A stretch of DNA of 34,891 nt from JBARRS01 sp049644345. GTDB taxonomy: Bacteria; Actinomycetota; Thermoleophilia; Gaiellales; Gaiellaceae. Of this stretch, positions 30,718 through 34,891 are shown in pieces (within the stretch, counting starts at the first letter, position 1; every line of letters starts with the position of its first letter). A model generated the notes under the pieces. The model was not told where the DNA came from. It made no database searches and saw nothing but the letters and a program-made list of their open reading frames with translations. The stretch covers positions 1 through 34,891 of the forward strand of contig JBARRS010000171.1 of the NCBI GenBank assembly GCA_049644345.1. The letters run 5' to 3'. The position numbers were made by a program, and so were the translations under genes.

Positions 30718-31761
30718 GTGCTCCGGCTGCGCCAGCTCCTCTCCCCCGTTCGGCTCGCCGTCATCGGCCTCGTCCTGCTCGTGACTGCCGCCGCCGTCCT
30801 CTGGCTCGTGCCTGCGAACGGCTACTACCTGTTCCTCCCGGACACGGCCCACCCGCTCGCCCCGCTCGTGCACGTCACCGGCGTGCAGGCGCAGAACGAC
30901 TCGGACGGGGGCGGCATCTACTTCGTCGACGTCCGCGTCCGCACGCCCCGTCTCGTCGAGCGCCTCTTCCCCAGCCTGAACTCCGGCGCCGACCTCTTCC
31001 CGGCCTCGTCGGTCCGGGCACCGGGCGTGACCGACAAGCAGCAGCAACGCGAGGACCTCTACGACATGCTGCTCTCCCAGCGAATCGCCGCCGCGGTTGC
31101 GCTCAAGCGGCTCGGTTACCCCGTGAAGATGGTGGCCACCGGTGTGCGCGCGACCGATGTCGAGCGGAAGGCACCTGCCGCCCGGGTGCTCCGTCCCGGC
31201 GACGAGATCGTCGCTGTCGACGGCGTCCCTACGCCGACGATTCCGCGGCTGCGGGCGGTGCTCGGGCAGCATCACCCCGGGGACAGCGTGCGCGTTCGCT
31301 TCCGTCGCGGGACGAGGCTGTTCACCGTCGCGATCAAGACGGTCGCCGCGCCGGAGAATCCCCGGCGCGCAATCATCGGCTTCTCGCCCGAGCAGGACCT
31401 TCGTGTCGACCTCCCCGTCAAGGTCAGCATCGACACGCGCGGGGTGGGCGGGCCGTCCGCCGGCCTCGCCTTCGCGCTGGAGCTGATGGAGGAGCTCGGG
31501 CGCGACGTCGACCACGGCTACAAGGTCGCCGCCACCGGCGCACTCGATCCCGACGGCACGGTCGAGCCCATCGGCGGCGTCAAGCAGAAGGTGATCGGCG
31601 CGCGCAACGCCGGTGTGGACGTCTTCCTCGTCCCGGCGGGGGACAACGCCCGGATCGCACGACGCTATGCCGATGGGATGCGTGTGATCTCTGTGGACAG
31701 TTTCCCACAAGCGTTGCACGCATTGGCAACGCTGCCGGCTAGAGGCGCTGCAAGCGACTGA
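30718..31761 (+). CDS. PDZ-Lon membrane protease (YlbL type)
   Basis: The product (347 residues) has an N-terminal transmembrane helix (RLAVIGLVLLVTAAAVLWLV), a PDZ region near residues 140-200 (RVLRPGDEIVAVDGVPTPT), and a Lon-type protease domain with Ser247 (GGPSAGLAFALE) and Lys289 (GGVKQKV). The proteolytic site should face outside. No AAA domain is present, as in YlbL. The gene lies 2 bp after the SDR gene. Confidence 0.92.
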   Translation: MLRLRQLLSPVRLAVIGLVLLVTAAAVLWLVPANGYYLFLPDTAHPLAPLVHVTGVQAQNDSDGGGIYFVDVRVRTPRLVERLFPSLNSGADLFPASSVRAPGVTDKQQQREDLYDMLLSQRIAAAVALKRLGYPVKMVATGVRATDVERKAPAARVLRPGDEIVAVDGVPTPTIPRLRAVLGQHHPGDSVRVRFRRGTRLFTVAIKTVAAPENPRRAIIGFSPEQDLRVDLPVKVSIDTRGVGGPSAGLAFALELMEELGRDVDHGYKVAATGALDPDGTVEPIGGVKQKVIGARNAGVDVFLVPAGDNARIARRYADGMRVISVDSFPQALHALATLPARGAASD

Positions 31762-31888
31762 TTTTGCCAAGTCTGAAAACCCCCGCAAAGTCCGACAAGT
31801 TCGGTCGTCACCCCTCTTGCATCACGCGCCGATCGGGCGCATCATTCCGGCTGCTTTCCGCCCAGTGGGATCTACAGCAAGGGAGAGG
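31762..31888 (+). other. Short intergenic region with one hairpin
   Basis: GCGCC-GATCG-GGCGC (31827-31841) is a small stem without a U-tract. AAGGGAG at 31879-31885 acts as ribosome-binding site for the next gene. Nothing else is seen. Confidence 0.35.
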
Positions 31889-32071
31889 ATGAGCAAAGCG
31901 AGCCAACCAACTTGTGGAGAGTGCTATTTCCGCCGCGCCGGCCTCTGCGCCCTGTTGCTCGAGGCTCCCTGCCCGACCTTTCGCGCGCAAGCTCGGGGCG
32001 CGCTAACCCCGCCGCCTCAGGCTCGCCTCGTTCCCCGCCTGACCACAGCCGAGGCCCGGCGAGCCGCTTAG
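31889..32071 (+). CDS. 60-residue protein with four Cys (CxxC-x7-C-x7-C)
   Basis: From ATG 31889 the peptide reads MSKASQPTCGECYFRRAG and continues with LCALLLEAPCPTF, then a Pro- and Arg-rich tail. Cys9, Cys12, Cys20 and Cys28 could bind a metal. I recall similar small Cys-rich proteins in related genomes but know no function. The tail ends 14 bp before the next gene. The longer frame from 31817 has no supporting start. Confidence 0.55.
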   Translation: MSKASQPTCGECYFRRAGLCALLLEAPCPTFRAQARGALTPPPQARLVPRLTTAEARRAA

Positions 32072-32074
32072 ACT
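32069..32074 (+). promoter_or_regulatory. -10 element TAGACT, leaderless LapA gene
   Basis: TAGACT lies 10 nt before the ATG at 32085; it overlaps the stop of the preceding gene. Confidence 0.45.
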
Positions 32075-32084
32075 CCCGGCGCCT

Positions 32085-32396
32085 ATGCGCCTGATTCCCC
32101 GCCTGCGCCGTCGCAGTAACGGCCGGCCGCTCGAGGAGTGGCAGCCGCGGCTCTGGGCGATCGTGATCGGACTGGCGCTGCTCGGCGCCTACGCGATCGC
32201 ATTCGTGATCGAGAACCACAAGCGGGTCGGCGTGCACTTTGTCCTCGCGACCGCGCACGTGTCGCTGATCTGGCTGATCCTGCTCAGCTTCGGGATCGGG
32301 CTTCTCGGTGGCCTGATGCTCTCGCAGCTATACCGACGCCGCAGCAGGAAGCAGCGAGGCAAGACGGGCGATGCCCGTGTCGATCTCCCCGGGTGA
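32085..32396 (+). CDS. LapA-like (DUF1049) membrane protein
   Basis: The product (103 residues) has two transmembrane helices (LWAIVIGLALLGAYAIAFVI and VSLIWLILLSFGIGLLGGLMLS) separated by ENHKRVGVHFVLATAH, the LapA pattern, and a basic tail. In enterobacteria the family helps lipopolysaccharide assembly; here, in an actinobacterium, the role is unknown. The last 69 bases overlap the convergent aminotransferase. Confidence 0.8.
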   Translation: MRLIPRLRRRSNGRPLEEWQPRLWAIVIGLALLGAYAIAFVIENHKRVGVHFVLATAHVSLIWLILLSFGIGLLGGLMLSQLYRRRSRKQRGKTGDARVDLPG

Positions 32397-33422
32397 GACG
32401 AAGCTGTAGGCGAGCCGCGCGGAGCTCTCGCCTCCGGCCCCCGGGAAGAAGTCAGACCCCTTGACGAACGTGACTCCGGCCTCGGTCGCTCGGGCCAGCA
32501 GGTCGCCGGCGTCGGTCCCACGCGGCAGGTCGAGCCAGAGGAAGTAGCCGCCTTCGGGCCTGCTCCAGCGAGCATCGCCCCCGAGCCCGCGCTCGAGCGC
32601 GGCGAGCATCGCATCGCGCCGCTCGCGGAGGAGGCCGTTCACACGTTCGAGATTCGGCTCGAAGCTGCCCCGGCGGATGAACTCCCACACGGCGGCCTGC
32701 GAGAGCGAGACCGGCGAGATGTAGGTCGAGACCGCGATCGCCTCGACAGCGCGGGCCAGCTTCGCGGGCAGCACGAGGTAGCCGACCCGCACGCCCGGAG
32801 CGATCGTCTTCGAGAACGAGGACGAATAGACGACGCGCTCGCCGCCCTCGAGCTCGAGGATCGTCGGCAGCGGGTCTCCCTCGAAGCGGACGAGCCCATA
32901 CGGGTCGTCCTCGAACACGAGCAGGTCTCGTTCGCGCGCCAGCTCGGAAAGGCGCCGGCGACGCTCGCGCGAGAGCGTCCGCCCGGTCGGGTTCTGAAAC
33001 GTCGGGATCGTGTACAGGAGCGCCGGTAAGGGTCCCGCGTCGAGCTCACGCTCGAGCGCGTCGAGATCGAGCCCATCCTCGTCCTGGGGGACGCCCACGA
33101 CCTCGGCGCCCAGGCGGGCAAGGATCTTCAGCGGCCGGTCGTACGTCGGCGCCTCGACGAGCACCCGGCCGGGCTTCGAGCGCAGGAGGTGCTCGGTCAC
33201 GAAGACGAAGGCCTGGAGGGAGCCGTTCGTGAGCATCACCCGCTCGGACTCCACGCCGTGACGCTCGGCGACCCAGCGCCGGAGCGGCTCGTAGCCGGCC
33301 GCGCCGACGTAGGTCAGCGCCGCTTGCCCGTCCCGCTCGAGCGCGGCCTTGGCGCACTCGGCGAGCTCCTCGACGGGCAGGCACTCGGGCGCCGGTACGC
33401 CGCGCGCAAACGAGATCGTCAC
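32328..33422 (-). CDS. PLP-dependent aminotransferase (2-aminoadipate/KYNURENINE-type)
   Basis: The product (364 residues) is a class I/II aminotransferase of the GntR-MocR/LysN-like subgroup: RGVPAPECLP, LTYVGAAGYEPLRRWVAERHG, TNGSLQAF, the PLP-ring site FEDDPYGL (Asp173/Tyr175 region), and the Schiff-base Lys205 in SSFSKTIAPGVRVGY. It has no DNA-binding domain. The 3' end overlaps the convergent LapA gene by 69 bp. Confidence 0.88.
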   Translation of the reverse strand: MTISFARGVPAPECLPVEELAECAKAALERDGQAALTYVGAAGYEPLRRWVAERHGVESERVMLTNGSLQAFVFVTEHLLRSKPGRVLVEAPTYDRPLKILARLGAEVVGVPQDEDGLDLDALERELDAGPLPALLYTIPTFQNPTGRTLSRERRRRLSELARERDLLVFEDDPYGLVRFEGDPLPTILELEGGERVVYSSSFSKTIAPGVRVGYLVLPAKLARAVEAIAVSTYISPVSLSQAAVWEFIRRGSFEPNLERVNGLLRERRDAMLAALERGLGGDARWSRPEGGYFLWLDLPRGTDAGDLLARATEAGVTFVKGSDFFPGAGGESSARLAYSFVSPGEIDTGIARLASLLPAAASV

Positions 33423-33429
33423 CCGTTCG

Positions 33430-33435
33430 AGTGTA
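33430..33435 (-). promoter_or_regulatory. -10 element TACACT, leaderless aminotransferase gene
   Basis: On the minus strand TACACT lies 7 nt before GTG (33420-33422), with no Shine-Dalgarno sequence. Confidence 0.5.
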
Positions 33436-33516
33436 GACGAGCTTCCAGAGCGGGCCGACGTTGACGGAAGAATGCAATCGGGTCACGATGATGGGGTCAG
33501 GGGCGGCACGAGAAGC

Positions 33517-34891
33517 TTGAGACCGAGGAACTCTTCCGTTTTCATCACGGCAGCTGCGGCCGTTGCGCTCGCCTGCGCGTCGTCCGCACTCGCAGCTCCT
33601 CCGACGATCCTCGTCAAGTTCTCACGGCCGGTTACGGCCGCGGCCAAGGTGACGGCCCAGGGGGACCAGCTCGTGGGGCAGACGGCGACGCATGTCGCCG
33701 TCGTCCGCCTCGAGCCCGGTGAGAGCGTCGCGCATGAGCTCGCTCACTACCGCGCGCGGGGCGACGTCCTCTATGCGCAGCAGAACCACGTTCTGACCGC
33801 CGCCCTCGCCAACCCAAACGACCCTCTCTACCCGCAACAGTGGGGCCTCAGCACGATCGGAGCACCCGCGGCGTGGGGGCTCTACCCCGGCAGCTACTCC
33901 CCCGTGGCTCCGGGCGTGACCGTCGCCGTGGTCGACAGCGGGGTCGACGCCGCTCACGAAGACCTCTCAACGCAGCTGGACATGACTGACGCTGCCAACT
34001 GCATGGACGAGACGACAGGTTGCGTCGCCGGCGGAAGCGCAGACGACAACGGTCACGGTACGCATGTCGCCGGGATCGTGGCCGCAGCGGCGAACAATCG
34101 CGGAGGCCTGGGGCTCGCGTTCTCCTCGGCGATCGTCCCGGTCAAATCACTCGACCTGAACGGCCACGGCGACGACGTCACCATCTCCAACGGGATCATG
34201 TGGGCGGCGCGGCACGGCGCCAAGGTGATCAACCTCAGCCTGGGCGCGCTCGATACCGCACCGGACAACATGCTTTGTGACGCCGTCACGAGCGCGGAAG
34301 AGCTTTACGGTAGCCTCGTCGTCGCCGCCGCGGGCAACAACTCGAGCTCAACCACCTTCTATCCGGCCGCATGCCCCGGGGCTGTCGGCGTGGCGGCGAC
34401 GGACAGTACGGACCACGTCGCGGCTTTCTCGAACTACGGCAATCCCAACGTGTTCGTTTCGGCGCCGGGAGTCGGGATCCTGTCGACGTGGCCCAGCGGC
34501 GCCGCCTGCAAACACTGGTACACCGACCACAATTACTGCTTCGAGAGCGGGACGTCGATGGCGACGCCGTTCGTGTCCGCACTCGCGGCGCTTCTCCTGG
34601 GGAAGTTTCCCGGAGCGCCCATTGGCTACGTCAAGAAAGTCCTTGCCACGACTTCCGACCAAATCGGCGCGGTCACTTACGGCCCCGACCCCTATGGAAC
34701 CTGCAGCGGCTGCACGTGGGACCCGTCGTACGGCTACGGCCGCATCAACGCATTCCGCGCACTCAGCGCACCACCTCCGCCCCCGCCGCCACCGCCCCCG
34801 CCGCCACCGCCCCCGCCGCCCCCGCCTCCATTGCCCCCACCGCCCCCACCGCCCCCTCCGCCTCCCCCACCCCCGCCCGACAAAGTCGCTC
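33517..34891 (+). CDS. Secreted subtilase (S8) with long polyproline linker (3' partial)
   Basis: From TTG 33517: a signal peptide (VFITAAAAVALACASSALA), a short propeptide, then catalytic Asp140 (VAVVDSGVD), His180 (DNGHGTHVAGI), oxyanion Asn274 (AAAGNNS) and Ser347 (ESGTSMATPF). Several Cys pairs (NCMDETTGC, CKHWYTDHNYC, CSGC) suggest disulfides in an exported protein. After the catalytic domain the run P20-L-P15 begins at residue 419 and the window ends four residues later. The start is in a region with no clear Shine-Dalgarno; other upstream ATG codons are out of frame. Confidence 0.88.
   Translation, partial: MRPRNSSVFITAAAAVALACASSALAAPPTILVKFSRPVTAAAKVTAQGDQLVGQTATHVAVVRLEPGESVAHELAHYRARGDVLYAQQNHVLTAALANPNDPLYPQQWGLSTIGAPAAWGLYPGSYSPVAPGVTVAVVDSGVDAAHEDLSTQLDMTDAANCMDETTGCVAGGSADDNGHGTHVAGIVAAAANNRGGLGLAFSSAIVPVKSLDLNGHGDDVTISNGIMWAARHGAKVINLSLGALDTAPDNMLCDAVTSAEELYGSLVVAAAGNNSSSTTFYPAACPGAVGVAATDSTDHVAAFSNYGNPNVFVSAPGVGILSTWPSGAACKHWYTDHNYCFESGTSMATPFVSALAALLLGKFPGAPIGYVKKVLATTSDQIGAVTYGPDPYGTCSGCTWDPSYGYGRINAFRALSAPPPPPPPPPPPPPPPPPPPPLPPPPPPPPPPPPPPPDKVA
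34771..34878 (+). repeat. CCN repeat encoding P20-L-P15
   Basis: Thirty-five proline codons with one TTG in the middle (34831-34833) form a low-complexity tract. Codon choice is mixed (CCG, CCC, CCA, CCT). Confidence 0.9.

Noticed and set aside
1..34891. tRNA, rRNA, CRISPR array or insertion sequence
   Set aside because: I looked for CCA-type tRNA folds, repeat-spacer patterns and transposase motifs on both strands and saw none.

Overview
The window is about 35 kb of gene-dense, high-GC DNA with mostly TCA-cycle and housekeeping genes. It reads as a chromosomal piece of an actinobacterium. The protein features (actinobacterial citrate synthase with Asn-Val-Glu-Phe-Trp, HdrB-like succinate dehydrogenase subunit, many secreted subtilases) and the tight leaderless gene layout suggest a deep lineage such as class Thermoleophilia (Gaiella/Solirubrobacter relatives). 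That placement is inference, because no rRNA is present.

Layout. (1) 1-2640: a secreted BNR/sialidase-fold protein with Ig-like and carbohydrate-binding-like tail (minus strand, runs off the left edge), a secreted CHRD-domain protein, and the C-terminal remnant of a secreted metallophosphoesterase. (2) 2655-6467: the classic SRP RNA - dnaX - ybaB - recR neighbourhood, with a PEP mutase/isocitrate lyase family gene between the RNA and dnaX. (3) 6542-9507: aspartate kinase and aspartate-semialdehyde dehydrogenase, a YkvA-like membrane protein and a stand-alone MshEN-type protein. (4) 9504-12764: a minus-strand Asp23/acetyltransferase pair and a metallophosphoesterase, back to back with a PLP decarboxylase from a 24-bp intergenic region. 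(5) 12807-19523: a minus-strand succinate dehydrogenase operon (sdhA, a lipoprotein, sdhB, an HdrB-like subunit), divergent from ATP-dependent PEP carboxykinase and a GNAT gene. (6) 19520-20613: an ArsR/SRPBCC-DUF4190 pair with a doubled palindromic operator. (7) 20672-25975: two Xer-type tyrosine recombinases on either side of a frameshifted subtilase, a TatA-zinc-ribbon fusion and a membrane-anchored peptidoglycan-binding protein, closed by an unlisted 53-residue zinc-ribbon membrane protein. (8) 25972-31761: citrate synthase and a HEAT-repeat protein divergent from isocitrate dehydrogenase, malate dehydrogenase, QueF, an SDR without the Tyr-x3-Lys signature and a PDZ-Lon membrane protease. 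(9) 31889-34891: a small Cys-rich protein, a LapA-like membrane protein, an aminotransferase and a second secreted subtilase with a 35-proline linker at the right edge.

How it fits together. Citrate synthase, isocitrate, succinate and malate dehydrogenases and PEP carboxykinase give most of the oxidative and gluconeogenic carbon flow. Aspartate kinase and Asd take oxaloacetate-derived aspartate to lysine, threonine and methionine. The most unusual signal is in how genes start. Fourteen genes have a TANNNT-type -10 box only 6-11 nt before the start codon and no Shine-Dalgarno sequence, so they look leaderless. Several internal operon genes appear to start at CTG. Three convergent pairs end on one shared CTAG, which is a TAG stop on both strands.
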